Shown here piece after piece: positions 35,983 through 44,768 of a stretch of 46,097 nt of DNA. The notes beneath the pieces were generated by a model, which worked only from the letters and a program-made list of their open reading frames with translations, did no database searches and was not told where the DNA came from. Both the position numbers and the translations under genes were made by a program. Position 1 is the first letter of the stretch. Every line of letters starts with the position of its first letter. This DNA is from Acinetobacter sp. P8-3-8 (GTDB taxonomy: Bacteria > Pseudomonadota > Gammaproteobacteria > Pseudomonadales > Moraxellaceae), in contig NZ_AFIE01000027.1 in the NCBI RefSeq assembly GCF_000214135.1, positions 1 to 46,097 on the forward strand, written 5' to 3'.

Positions 35983-37182
35983 TCAAACATACTCAGATGC
36001 GGCGTATGCAGATGCCCATGCCCATTGGAAATTAAAACCACCTAAATGACCTGTCACATCCAAAATTTCACCTATAAAAAATAAACCTTTTTGTTTTTTA
36101 CTTTCCATGGTTTTTGATGAAACCTCTGTCGTATCAACACCGCCTAACGTGACTTCAGCAGTACGATAACCTTCTGTTCCAGATGGTTTAACTTCAAATT
36201 GATGCAATTTATTGGCAATATTTTCAAGCTTTTCATCGCTTAATTGTCCAATCGCTATTTCTGCAAATTCAGTCCAAATTAATTGTTGTAGTTCGAGTAC
36301 GACACTTTTAGGCAAATGTTCGATCAATAAAGTACGAAGTAAAACTTTAGGTTGAGCTTGTTTTTTTGCTTTGAAAAAAGCCAAAAGATCAACGGATGGT
36401 AAGAAGTCTATTTTAAAACTTTGCCCAACATTCCAATAATTCGAGAGTTGTAATGAACTCGGCCCACTTAAACCACGATGTGTAAATAAGAGTGCTTCGG
36501 TAAAGCTATTCAGCTCATTGGAAAGAGTGGCTTCAACAGCATTACCACTTAAGCGTGTGGTGACTTCTTTGAATTGATCTGAAAAAGTGAAGGGAACCAG
36601 CCCTGCACGTGTTGGGTAAATATGGTGACCAAACTGCTTTGCAATTTTATAGCCAATATCTGAACCACCTAAGGTCGGAATAGATAAACCACCCGAAGCC
36701 ACAACGACTGATTCAGCTTGGAAATAACCGATATTGGTTGCAACTTGGAAACCTTGTTGATCAACTTGTGTGATTGCTTTGACTTCACAATTGGTTTTTA
36801 TATCGACTAAATGTGTTTTTTCACATTCATTGAGTAGCATGGCTAAGATTTCTTTCGAGCCTTTTAAGGTGAAAAGCTGACCATGCTTGCGTTCTTCGTA
36901 TTCAATACCATACTCGCATACCATGCCAATAAAGTCCCAATTGGTATAGCGTGTTAAAGCAGAGATAACAAAGTGCGGATTGTGTGAAATAAAGTTTTCA
37001 GGTTCGACATAGAGGTTGGTGAAGTTACATTTGCCACCGCCTGACATGAGAATTTTCTTACCAATTTTATTGGCTTTTTCAACCACCAAAACTTTACGAC
37101 CACGTGCAGCAGCCTTTGCTGCAAGCATTAAACCTGAAGCACCTGCACCGAGGACAATCACATCGTATTGGTTGGAAGACAT
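35983..37182 (-). CDS. FAD-dependent oxidoreductase, YhiN/HI0933 family
   Basis: The protein belongs to the BaiN/YhiN flavoprotein family (NAD(P)/FAD-dependent oxidoreductase of poorly known substrate). The N-terminal dinucleotide-binding motif VIVLGAGASGLMLAAKAAARG is followed by the family signature KKILMSGGGKCNFTN, and by ASGGLSIPTLGGSDIGYKIA in the middle. The C-terminal FAD segment reads GLFFIGEILDVTGHLGGFNFQWAWASA. The length, near 400 residues, is typical. Start codons at 37182 and 37194 are both possible. A TATAAT on the minus strand at 37213-37218 suggests a very short leader. Confidence 0.9.
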   Translation of the reverse strand: MSSNQYDVIVLGAGASGLMLAAKAAARGRKVLVVEKANKIGKKILMSGGGKCNFTNLYVEPENFISHNPHFVISALTRYTNWDFIGMVCEYGIEYEERKHGQLFTLKGSKEILAMLLNECEKTHLVDIKTNCEVKAITQVDQQGFQVATNIGYFQAESVVVASGGLSIPTLGGSDIGYKIAKQFGHHIYPTRAGLVPFTFSDQFKEVTTRLSGNAVEATLSNELNSFTEALLFTHRGLSGPSSLQLSNYWNVGQSFKIDFLPSVDLLAFFKAKKQAQPKVLLRTLLIEHLPKSVVLELQQLIWTEFAEIAIGQLSDEKLENIANKLHQFEVKPSGTEGYRTAEVTLGGVDTTEVSSKTMESKKQKGLFFIGEILDVTGHLGGFNFQWAWASAYAASEYV

Positions 37183-37300
37183 GCAAAAACTCATGAAAAG
37201 TCAAAGCAGGGGATTATAGACAAATTTGAGTTCATTTTCAGAATTAATCTTGAGTTAATGTATTTAGAAGTAACAATATTCTGAATCCATTCCAATATTT

Positions 37301-38170
37301 TTAAGGGACTTTTCGACCTTGTAACCCACCTGAATGGATTGCCAAGATTCGGGTATTTTCATCGAAATAGCCTTTGGTAATCAGGTCAAAAATACCGTAG
37401 AGCATTTTTCCTGTATAAATCTGTTCCAAGGGAATCTGATGTTTATTTTCAAAGTTTTGAATAAACTGAAATAACTCTGAATTTGTTTTGGCATAACCAC
37501 CAAAGCAGTAATCATCGATAATTTTCCAATTTCTTTTCAATGTTCGTTGAGCCACTTCTTGTTGTAGAAAATCACCCTTTAATGCTGAGAATCCTAAAAT
37601 CGTGTTTCGATCTGTACTGGCTTCAATCAACCCTGTGATTGTGCCACCAGTCCCAACAGCACAGCAGATCACATCATAATCTTGTAAATCTGCTTTAGTC
37701 AGAATCTCTTGACTGCCTTGGATTGCCAAAGTATTGGTTCCGCCCTCAGGAATGATATAAGCATGCGGATATTTTCCTTTTAATTCAGCTAAAAATTTAG
37801 GTGTATCTTTTAGCCTATATATTTCACGTGAAACAAATTGAAGTTGCATGCCCAATTGCTGTGCTGTGAGCAAGGTTGGATTCAGCGCTTTATGAGCTAA
37901 TTCATCTCCACGAATGATGCCAATACTTTGAAAGCCAAAACGATGTGCGGCATAAGCGGTTGCTGCAATATGATTGGAATACGCACCGCCAAAAGTGATG
38001 GTTTGTTTTAAATTTAAACGCTGAGCTTCTAAAAAATTGTATTTGAGCTTAAAAAATTTATTGCCTGAAATTCGCGGATGAATTTGATCCAGACGTTTAA
38101 CTGCAACTTGTACAGGAAGATCGAGCTTTAGGCTTTGGTTAGAAATCGTTTGAGCAATACGATCGAACAT
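37301..38170 (-). CDS. PLP-dependent deaminase: D-cysteine desulfhydrase / ACC deaminase family
   Basis: This is a fold-type II PLP enzyme. The phosphate-binding region and catalytic lysine lie in SGNKFFKLKYN (residues about 35-45), followed by the FGGAYSNHIAATAYAA loop. AVGTGGTITGLIEAS is the second phosphate-binding loop, and IHSGGLQG lies near the C-terminus. The 289 residues are slightly shorter than plant-associated ACC deaminases (about 340). Likely activity: breakdown of D-cysteine or related D-amino acids to pyruvate or oxo-acid, ammonia and sulphide. Family membership is clear, but substrate cannot be read from the sequence. Confidence 0.88.
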   Translation of the reverse strand: MFDRIAQTISNQSLKLDLPVQVAVKRLDQIHPRISGNKFFKLKYNFLEAQRLNLKQTITFGGAYSNHIAATAYAAHRFGFQSIGIIRGDELAHKALNPTLLTAQQLGMQLQFVSREIYRLKDTPKFLAELKGKYPHAYIIPEGGTNTLAIQGSQEILTKADLQDYDVICCAVGTGGTITGLIEASTDRNTILGFSALKGDFLQQEVAQRTLKRNWKIIDDYCFGGYAKTNSELFQFIQNFENKHQIPLEQIYTGKMLYGIFDLITKGYFDENTRILAIHSGGLQGRKVP

Positions 38171-38232
38171 AGAACAATATTGTATTCATGATATTAAATC
38201 GTATTGTACTCAAACTCAGTCTTGATATTTAA

Positions 38233-39378
38233 TTATTTCGAGCTTGTATCAACAGAAGCGATTACAGACATCCCTGGTCTTAAAAAGGCGCTTCCTTTTT
38301 GATTTGGATCAATCGCAATCCGTACTGAAATACGTTGCACGACTTTAGTGAAGTTACCAGTCGTATTGTCAGGTTTGAGCACACTAAATTCCGCACCTGC
38401 AGCAGGAGAGATTTGTTCTACATGCCCTGTAAATTTTTGATGTTTCATCGCATCAACTGTAAAAGACGCTTTCTGTCCAATTTTCATATCAGCAATTTGC
38501 GTTTCTTTAAAGTTGGCGATAACCCAAGTTTGTTGCGGGATCAAGTACATTAACTGAGAGCCTGCCGCAACATATTGCCCAACTCGTGGCGTTACTTCAC
38601 CCAGTTGACCATCCATGGGTGCCGAAATCACGCTGTAATCTTTCGTTGTCACCGCTTGGTCAAATTGTGCTTTGGCATTGGTCACTTGGGCTTTTAAGCC
38701 TGATTCTGCAACTTGTGCAGTTTTAAGTGCTTCTTGTGCGACCAATACATTTGCTTCAGCTTGTTTAAGTAGCGCCAAATTATTTTTTGCATCTGCCGCA
38801 GCTTTGTCTTGCTCGGTTTTAGAAGCAGCGCCTGTATTACCCAATTGTTGATAACGATTCAATTGCGCATTGGCAAGCTCATAAGAGGCACGAGCCTGAT
38901 CCACTTTGGCTTGAGCTGCAACAATGTCTGCTTTGCGTTGTTGAATGGCTTGGGTTTGGTTGGCTAAGGTCGTATCTGCCTGCTCTACACCTGATTGAGC
39001 TTGGGTGATTTTTTGATCATAGGTCGTGGTGTCGATATGCATGAGCGCTTGACCTTTTTTGACATGATCAAAATCGGTGACTAGTACATCTTTAACATAG
39101 CCATTAATTTGAGAGGAAAGAACAGTCGTTTTACCTTTGATATAACTGTTATCCGTAGATTCAATAGCATTATCAAATGGGCCTATTCTCCAAGCCCACA
39201 AGATCAAGGTAATTCCCAGTAATAAGACAAAAAACATCAGTACCAAGGTCCGTTTGGTCGTTGGAATCAATTTACTCGACGGCGGAGCAGCAGCAGGTGT
39301 TACTGTAGCTTGAGGCTGTTGAGGCTGTTGAGGCGGTGTATTTGATGTTTGTTCTGATGGGTTTTGATCTTGCGACAT
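38233..39378 (-). CDS. HlyD/EmrA-type membrane fusion protein
   Basis: This is the periplasmic adaptor of a drug-efflux system. A Pro/Gln/Ala-rich cytoplasmic N-terminus (about 35 residues) precedes one membrane anchor (LVLMFFVLLLGITLILWAW). A lipoyl-like half motif (VTDFDHVKKGQALMHID), a long alpha hairpin rich in Gln/Ala (residues about 110-215), and the second lipoyl/beta-barrel half (SAPMDGQLGEVTPRVGQYVAAGSQLMYLIP) follow. The ATG at 39378 starts the protein; the in-frame TTG at 39390 is rejected. It is the last gene of the TetR-MFS-HlyD operon. No outer-membrane channel gene is present nearby, so a shared TolC-like channel is likely. Confidence 0.9.
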   Translation of the reverse strand: MSQDQNPSEQTSNTPPQQPQQPQATVTPAAAPPSSKLIPTTKRTLVLMFFVLLLGITLILWAWRIGPFDNAIESTDNSYIKGKTTVLSSQINGYVKDVLVTDFDHVKKGQALMHIDTTTYDQKITQAQSGVEQADTTLANQTQAIQQRKADIVAAQAKVDQARASYELANAQLNRYQQLGNTGAASKTEQDKAAADAKNNLALLKQAEANVLVAQEALKTAQVAESGLKAQVTNAKAQFDQAVTTKDYSVISAPMDGQLGEVTPRVGQYVAAGSQLMYLIPQQTWVIANFKETQIADMKIGQKASFTVDAMKHQKFTGHVEQISPAAGAEFSVLKPDNTTGNFTKVVQRISVRIAIDPNQKGSAFLRPGMSVIASVDTSSK

Positions 39379-39446
39379 AGTGAATCTCAAATTGAAAACA
39401 TATAATGAAAACCAAGCACTTTATTGAGTAATAACATCTCTTTAGC

Positions 39447-41099
39447 TTAACTGCTATTGATCATTTGTTGCTGTTTTTTCAATTGATACTTATTCCAAAG
39501 CATATTAAAAACTCCCCAAATGAATAATACAATTGCAAATATGCCATTGAGGGCGATGACATCCTTATAAGCACGAACTTGAGCTTCACGCGTAACCACT
39601 TGGTTTAGATTTCGAACAGCTTGATTCTGTTCCAGACTTTGATCCAAAGTATATTTGCCTGCGCTTTTTTGGTAGGTTGCTATACGTTGCTCTACGGTAG
39701 GATCTGTACGTGGTAAATCACTGATGATTTCAACACTATAATTTTGTGTACGAATTTTCTGATAAGTTGAGAAAAATGAATTTCCGACCAATCCCCCAAA
39801 ACTTTGGGTTGCAGAAAACAGAACCACAAAAGTAACCATATGCGTTGGGCCTTTTTGTAAGGCACGGATCATTCCTGTAAGCAGTAATGGACCAATAAAC
39901 ATACCACTGGCAAATCCAACCAGAAACTGGCTACGGTAAAAATTTTCTGGACGTACATCACTAGTGAGATGGTAATCCAGCGCACAAGCAATCAAAATAA
40001 GCACGACAGCGCCGATTAAATGCAAAACAGCTCGTTCTCTTTTAAATGTTAATGCACTAAAAATAGTTCCAGAAACAATACCGAGTGCGATCACCATATA
40101 AAACGTAACGAACTGGTCAGGCCCCATTCCCATGGCTTTGAGAAAATTGACCGCGGCATAACTCTGTTCAGACATGAGTATGCGAATGGTTAAAGCACCA
40201 AAGATGAATTTAAGCATCGTTGATGAACCTAACCAGCGGGTAATAATCAGTGGGTTTACACGAAAATGTTCATAGGTTAAGCCAATGACGATTAAACTAA
40301 ATCCAGCAATTAAGGCATAACCTAACCATTTTTCTTGAAACCACCACAGAATAGGCCCTTGCGTCAGGACAATACACAGTAATGCAAAACCCGGTGCGAG
40401 AAGGAGGAATGTGAAAAAATCTTGTTTTTCAAAAACTTCTATTCGCATACTTCGTGGAAGTTTGACCGAAACCACCATTGCCAAACAACACAAAGCCAAA
40501 CCCAGTTCAAAGGTATAAAGAACAGTCCAATCATTCACATTGACAATGTAAGGTGAGATGATCCACGCTACAGGAATCCCCAATTGTTGAAAACCGAGTG
40601 CGAGATAAAGCCCTCGCCCAAAGTTCTCACGTTTAAACGCTTGCATGATGTAGTACATACCTAGTGAGCTTAAAGGTGCTGCCACCCAGCCACTAATGAT
40701 GCGTACCAACAGTGCCATGTGAAAATTATGCACAAAGATATGTAAGACAAGGACAAAGATAAAAAGAACTAAGCCAATTTCTGAAAAAAGCCGTAATCCA
40801 TACTGTTGTCGTGCTTTAAAAAGCAGCAAATTCGAACTGATATTTGCCATGACATAAGCAGCAGGAATTAATGCACCTTCTGCTGGTGTGAGCGCATATT
40901 CGCCTTGAATTAAAGGCAGATTGGCTGTGATAAAGCCATTACTCAAACTACCTGAAATAGCGATAAATAAACCGATAAAAAAATAAATCAGTTTCTTAGG
41001 AAGTGGATGTGCAATTGCAGCAGGTGAACCCGGTAAAGTTGGACGTTCTTCAGGTGTCCAGTCAGGCGTGGGTTCTAATAGACGTGGTGTTTTCTCCAT
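39447..41099 (-). CDS. Multidrug MFS transporter (DHA2, EmrB-like)
   Basis: The 550-residue inner-membrane transporter has about 14 helices, as in the DHA2 drug:proton antiporter group. A proline-rich cytoplasmic N-terminus of about 35 residues precedes helix 1 (LIYFFIGLFIAISGSLSNGFI). A large periplasmic loop near the C-terminus (residues about 440-510) is Gln/Arg-rich, and a final helix (IALNGIFAIVLFIWGVFNML) precedes the Gln/Lys tail. Paired with the HlyD partner downstream, it would export hydrophobic drugs or toxic metabolites; the substrate is unknown. It starts 11 nt after the tetR stop. Confidence 0.9.
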   Translation of the reverse strand: MEKTPRLLEPTPDWTPEERPTLPGSPAAIAHPLPKKLIYFFIGLFIAISGSLSNGFITANLPLIQGEYALTPAEGALIPAAYVMANISSNLLLFKARQQYGLRLFSEIGLVLFIFVLVLHIFVHNFHMALLVRIISGWVAAPLSSLGMYYIMQAFKRENFGRGLYLALGFQQLGIPVAWIISPYIVNVNDWTVLYTFELGLALCCLAMVVSVKLPRSMRIEVFEKQDFFTFLLLAPGFALLCIVLTQGPILWWFQEKWLGYALIAGFSLIVIGLTYEHFRVNPLIITRWLGSSTMLKFIFGALTIRILMSEQSYAAVNFLKAMGMGPDQFVTFYMVIALGIVSGTIFSALTFKRERAVLHLIGAVVLILIACALDYHLTSDVRPENFYRSQFLVGFASGMFIGPLLLTGMIRALQKGPTHMVTFVVLFSATQSFGGLVGNSFFSTYQKIRTQNYSVEIISDLPRTDPTVEQRIATYQKSAGKYTLDQSLEQNQAVRNLNQVVTREAQVRAYKDVIALNGIFAIVLFIWGVFNMLWNKYQLKKQQQMINSS

Positions 41100-41110
41100 T
41101 TCTATACCTA

Positions 41111-41659
41111 CTATGCTTTCATACCATTTATTAATAAATCTACAGCGCGTTTTGCCAGTTTGATCTGCTCTTCATCATTCATACCTTGAAAAGATGCTCT
41201 GAGAATCCCCGTGATGAGAGAGTAATCCTTGGTTGTTAAATCTGGACGGCAAATATTATGCGCAATCGCTTTATCAATTAAAGGCTGTAAAATTTGGTCA
41301 CGCCGTTGGTAAATATTAATCAAAGCAGGATCATCGTGATCAATGACTCTCCAATACTCCATCAGCGCTGTTAAATAAGGCAAATTATCGACATGATTTT
41401 GAACGAGTTGCAACATACCATCTGGGTATTGGACATAGTTCTTTGCTCGTTCTTCCATACGAGTCAAACCTTGCTCCATTAATGCAATCACCAACTCTCG
41501 ACGATCTTGAAAATTTCGATAAAAAGTCGCTCGTCCTACACCTGCTTCATCAATGATCAATTGTAAAGGTGCACGAATACCTTGCTCACGAAATATTTTC
41601 AGCGCAGCTGAAAGTAAATCTTCACGGTTCTGTGCAGCTTGTTGTTGACGTTTAAGCAT
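41111..41659 (-). CDS. TetR-family repressor of the adjacent efflux genes
   Basis: A standard TetR helix-turn-helix occupies residues about 14-60 (LLSAALKIFREQGIRAPLQLIIDEAGVGRATFYRNFQDRRELVIAL). The remaining 120 residues are the helical ligand-binding domain. The protein is 182 residues, typical of the family. It is the first gene of the operon, so it probably represses itself and the transporter. The palindrome at 41697-41712 is a plausible operator. The leader just before the ATG is pyrimidine-rich (CCCTCCTCTCCC), so there is no normal ribosome-binding site. Confidence 0.92.
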   Translation of the reverse strand: MLKRQQQAAQNREDLLSAALKIFREQGIRAPLQLIIDEAGVGRATFYRNFQDRRELVIALMEQGLTRMEERAKNYVQYPDGMLQLVQNHVDNLPYLTALMEYWRVIDHDDPALINIYQRRDQILQPLIDKAIAHNICRPDLTTKDYSLITGILRASFQGMNDEEQIKLAKRAVDLLINGMKA

Positions 41660-41696
41660 GGGAGAGGAGGGATGAGAAGTCGATAGATATATTTAA

Positions 41697-41712
41697 CGGA
41701 CATTTTTGTCCG
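41697..41712. promoter_or_regulatory. TetR-type operator palindrome
   Basis: CGGACA (41697-41702) and TGTCCG (41707-41712) are perfect inverted repeats around TTTT, 38 bp upstream of the tetR start. The size and location match TetR-family operators; autoregulation is inferred. Confidence 0.65.
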
Positions 41713-41859
41713 ATGTAAAATGCTTCGCTGTTTATTTTTGTAATTTAAAAAAAGAAACAGTCCGAATCTATATAAAATGAACATCCATCTAAAAATACAT
41801 ATTGTGGATGATGGATAGCAAAAACAAGACTGACTTTAAGCAGTATATGATTGATAAAA

Positions 41860-42531
41860 ATGGGAAAATTTGTGGATTTGTTTAGGAAGTTTTTATATTT
41901 ATACTTTTCAATCAACCTCATACTGTTAAGTGGTTGTAATCCACCAGATCATGCAGAAACCCAACACAATAAAAGCAGTGCTCAGTTACAACAACAATTT
42001 GAGCAATGGAAAGCACAGCAAAATCCAAAATTACTTGCTGAATATTATCAATTTATCTCACAATATTTAAAGCATCCTCCGAGTCTAATTGAGTTAACAA
42101 CAACACGGAACTATATGCCTGAGCGATGCTATTCCAAACGGTTTGCCATTCCACCTCAGCGTTATTGGAAAAATGTCGTAAATAGTTTGCAGTTAGTGGA
42201 AAAATTGAATCGTAATGAATTTTTTAAAAAATATACCATTACCGCAATTTATCGTTCTCCTGAGTTAAATAAATGTATACATGGTGCCGAGAAAAGTAAG
42301 CATTTATATAATTTTGCAGTGGATTTTTATGTACTTGATCCTAAAGAAACAAATGAAAGTGATCGCAAAATATTGCTGAAAAAAATGTGTCAATTTTGGA
42401 AAGTTGAAGGTAAGCATTTTAAAATGGGGTTAGGCGTTTACGGTCATAATCGTTTTCATATTGATACGCAAGCTTATCGAACATGGGGTAAAGATTATCA
42501 ATCTACAAGTTCAGCATGTTTGAAAATTTAA
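41860..42531 (+). CDS. Putative lipoprotein with M15-type peptidase domain
   Basis: A signal peptide ends in lipobox LLSGC with Cys26, so the protein should be a lipoprotein. A Gln-rich linker follows. The C-terminal half contains YRSPELNKC, SKHLYNFAVDF and FHIDTQAYRTWG, which match the M15 (D-Ala-D-Ala carboxypeptidase-like) zinc-ligand pattern SxHxxxxAxD and HxD. This suggests cell-wall peptide trimming in the periplasm. The start is the ATG at 41860; an in-frame TTG lies 9 nt earlier. No strong ribosome-binding site is visible. The protein is divergent from the TetR operon. Confidence 0.78.
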   Translation: MGKFVDLFRKFLYLYFSINLILLSGCNPPDHAETQHNKSSAQLQQQFEQWKAQQNPKLLAEYYQFISQYLKHPPSLIELTTTRNYMPERCYSKRFAIPPQRYWKNVVNSLQLVEKLNRNEFFKKYTITAIYRSPELNKCIHGAEKSKHLYNFAVDFYVLDPKETNESDRKILLKKMCQFWKVEGKHFKMGLGVYGHNRFHIDTQAYRTWGKDYQSTSSACLKI

Positions 42532-42950
42532 AGTAACCTGAGTTCGAGATAAGATATGTTCCCAACTATTTGATACGCGGAAACGTCAGTCGCATTGTTC
42601 GAGGCCGGGCTACATCTGTAATATACTGTTTTTGTGATCTATTTGGTACTTGATGATATTTGTCGAGTTGGCGACTGACAAATGGTTTTGCCCTTGCGTG
42701 GCAGTGCCACTCATCCCGAAAGCCTTGCGAGGTAGCACCTCTCAGGTCGAACCGAAGGTTAATCCTTGCATTTGACTTTTAAACGGTAAGACTCCGTTGT
42801 GTCTGATCTATCTTTTCAATAACTTACATCAAAATTTATCCCGAACTGACGTTAAAGTAGAATTTAAAAACTAAGCTGTGCAAAAAAGAGCTGTATTTTT
42901 ATACAAAAATGATATGCTGAATAGATAAAAATAAGGAAAGAGGATATGTG
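42532..42950. other. Structured non-coding region, likely mobile-element remnant
   Basis: About 420 bp without a gene. GTCAGTCGC (42585-42593) is repeated inverted as GCGACTGAC (42671-42679), and AACGTCAGT (42582-42590) as ACTGACGTT (42845-42853), so two interleaved inverted repeats bound the region. Two hairpin modules (42692-42744) of the same kind as those beside nrdA lie inside. The composition is richer in G+C than the flanking AT-rich DNA. The overall picture fits a non-autonomous palindromic element or a structured RNA. Confidence 0.55.
42692..42744 (+). repeat. Two tandem covarying hairpin modules
   Basis: Module C: CCTTGCG (42692-42698), stem TGGC/GCCA around AGT, then CTCA (42710-42713). 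Module D: CCTTGCG (42723-42729), stem AGGT/ACCT around AGC, then CTCA (42741-42744). The flanks match the two modules at 5435-5546, while the stem bases differ in every copy and stay fully paired. Confidence 0.75.
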
Positions 42951-43133
42951 ATGAATAAGCTATCCATCGGTTTGAGTATAGTGTTGGCTGTGTTTTTAGT
43001 GGGATGTGAAAAGAAAGCACCAACCAACCCAGCAAAAACAGAAGTCCGTTCGATTCATATCGCAGGGATGCCTGTTTATGAAAAAGATTATCGCCTAAGT
43101 ACGCGCGAAAATGTTATTGAGACTGAGCGCTAG
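42951..43133 (+). CDS. Small lipoprotein, 60 residues
   Basis: The signal peptide ends in lipobox FLVGC, with Cys at about residue 19, followed by a short Lys/Thr-rich linker and a 40-residue mature tail (VRSIHIAGMPVYEKDYRL). An AGGA/AAGAGG stretch precedes the adjacent GTG (42948) and ATG (42951); the ATG has better spacing. A hairpin terminator follows 20 nt downstream. It is probably a small envelope lipoprotein; no named family is recognised. Confidence 0.75.
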   Translation: MNKLSIGLSIVLAVFLVGCEKKAPTNPAKTEVRSIHIAGMPVYEKDYRLSTRENVIETER

Positions 43134-43154
43134 ATTTTTCTTTATGAATCAATA

Positions 43155-43190
43155 AAAAGAGCATCAAATCAGATGCTCTTTTGTTTATTT
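43155..43190 (+). terminator. Terminator of the small lipoprotein gene
   Basis: AAAAGAGCATC (43155-43165) and GATGCTCTTTT (43172-43182) form a perfect 11-bp stem with a 6-nt loop, followed by GTTTATTT. Confidence 0.9.
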
Positions 43191-43271
43191 CTCATGTTTT
43201 TAGATCTAAGAATTTAAACGAGTACGATATATTTTCCGTTAGAAATCAAAATAAAATATTTAAAAGTTTGA

Positions 43272-43751
43272 TCAAATGAGGTCAATTTGCCAATTTGATG
43301 CGAAAATTTCTAAGTTACATTGATGCAATTGAGCGGTGACTTCATCATAGTGTTTTTGTAGATCATTCATCGTGATGGTATGAATCCATGACGCATCTTG
43401 CTTATACAGGTGGTAGTCTTCGTTAATCTTATCAATGGCTTGTTGTATGATTCTTTGCTGTTTGAGGAGAGCTTTTCGATCTGCAAGTACATTTAAAACT
43501 TTACGTCCATGAATGGTTTTTGTTACGGCATTGGTAGCTGCGATACGATTGGTCAGCTCATAAATTTCTCTATTCACTGAAAACGCTTCACGGATCAAAA
43601 TATGAGGTGCATCGTTGAGTTTTGCATCTGATTTGATCAATAAATTATTATTGATCCTTTGCTGCAAAGCATCTCGTTTCGTGATCAACTCACCACGAAG
43701 TAAAAGTGCTTCAGCGATGGTCATATTTTTAGATGATTTCTTTAGATTCAT
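43272..43751 (-). CDS. DIP1984-family protein
   Basis: The 159-residue protein is largely helical and coiled-coil-like. It carries the DIP1984-family pattern MTIAEALLLRGELITKRDALQQRI at its start and the middle segment LTNRIAATNAVTKTIHGRKVLNVLADRKALLKQQRIIQQAID. Family members are sometimes labelled septicolysin but have no established function. There is no signal peptide. The start at 43751 lacks a good ribosome-binding site; the ATG at 43724 (MTIAEA) matches the usual family start. Confidence 0.75.
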   Translation of the reverse strand: MNLKKSSKNMTIAEALLLRGELITKRDALQQRINNNLLIKSDAKLNDAPHILIREAFSVNREIYELTNRIAATNAVTKTIHGRKVLNVLADRKALLKQQRIIQQAIDKINEDYHLYKQDASWIHTITMNDLQKHYDEVTAQLHQCNLEIFASNWQIDLI

Positions 43752-44074
43752 TACATTTATTTTTAAGTTGTAATTAATTGTTGGGCTAGTTTATGCTTTT
43801 TTTATTTTAAATGAAAGTATCCGTCGTCTGATTCAATGGCTTTTTATATAAATCTTTGAAAATTATTTTATTATTTGAATTTATTCATTTTTTTAATGCC
43901 TATTGTTTATCACGAGTCGTTATTTCATGAAGGACCGTTATTGTCAGTAAGAATTGAGCAGGTCAGGAGTGAAATGAAGTGTATCGTATGACCATTTTCA
44001 ATGAATATTTATATTTTAAAAAATACTTTTAGGGTAAAATCTGCCTTGCTAAAAATCTATCTGAGTGGCGCATT
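43752..44074. other. Intergenic region, no confident gene
   Basis: About 320 bp, AT-rich. TAAAAT (44035-44040) could be the -10 of the following exporter gene, 35 nt before its GTG start. No hairpin, repeat or ORF above noise was seen. Confidence 0.4.
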
Positions 44075-44698
44075 GTGGAATCGTTAATTGTTTTAGGCTC
44101 AATTGCTTTAGCCCTCATGTTGGGTGCGATTAGTCCTGGGCCTACGTTTATTTATGTAGCGAAAAACTCTATTGCGATTTCACGTCAACATGGTTTATTC
44201 ACCGCTTTGGGGACAGGGACAGGGGCTGCTTTGTTTGGACTTTTAGCAGTCATGGGACTACAAGCGATTTTATTGGCAGTACCATCTGCTTATTTAGCTT
44301 TGAAAATCTGTGGTGGTTTATATTTACTTTGGCTGGCGTATAAAATTATTAAACATGCCAAAGAGCCGATGCAACAGATGGATGGCGCAGCGCAAGTGAT
44401 GAGTTTTGCGCATGCTTATCGTTTGGGTTTAATCACTCAATTGAGTAATCCGAAAATAGCCATCATTTTAGCCAGTGTTTTTACAGCACTTTTACCGAAA
44501 GAAATTCCAACTTATTATTATTTTGTTTTACCTGTTTTATGTTTTTTTATTGATGCAGGGTGGTATTCATTGGTGGCTGTAGCACTTTCAGCGGAAGGCC
44601 CTCGTAGGGTTTATTTAAAATCTAAAAAAATATTTGACCGTGTTGCAGGTGGGGTAATGACTGTACTTGGGTTGAAGTTAATTTTTGGGATGAAGTAA
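44075..44698 (+). CDS. LysE/RhtB-family amino-acid exporter
   Basis: This six-helix inner-membrane protein of 207 residues has the family signature LMLGAISPGPTFIYVAKNSI at residues about 15-34 and the central LGLITQLSNPKIAIILASVF. RhtB-type members export homoserine, threonine, leucine or similar amino acids; substrate is not predictable here. The start is GTG at 44075, with a TTG two bases earlier in another frame rejected. It converges with the downstream hydrolase gene. Confidence 0.9.
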   Translation: MESLIVLGSIALALMLGAISPGPTFIYVAKNSIAISRQHGLFTALGTGTGAALFGLLAVMGLQAILLAVPSAYLALKICGGLYLLWLAYKIIKHAKEPMQQMDGAAQVMSFAHAYRLGLITQLSNPKIAIILASVFTALLPKEIPTYYYFVLPVLCFFIDAGWYSLVAVALSAEGPRRVYLKSKKIFDRVAGGVMTVLGLKLIFGMK

Positions 44699-44768
44699 AA
44701 GTTTTACTTCATCCGCTTGCAGAACAATGTTTCACATTCTAAACAGGAGTGGAGAATTGCATTATAAA

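Noticed and set aside
41599-41784. Minus-strand ORF overlapping the tetR start and operator
   Set aside because: It is out of frame with tetR, covers the palindrome and shows no coding features.
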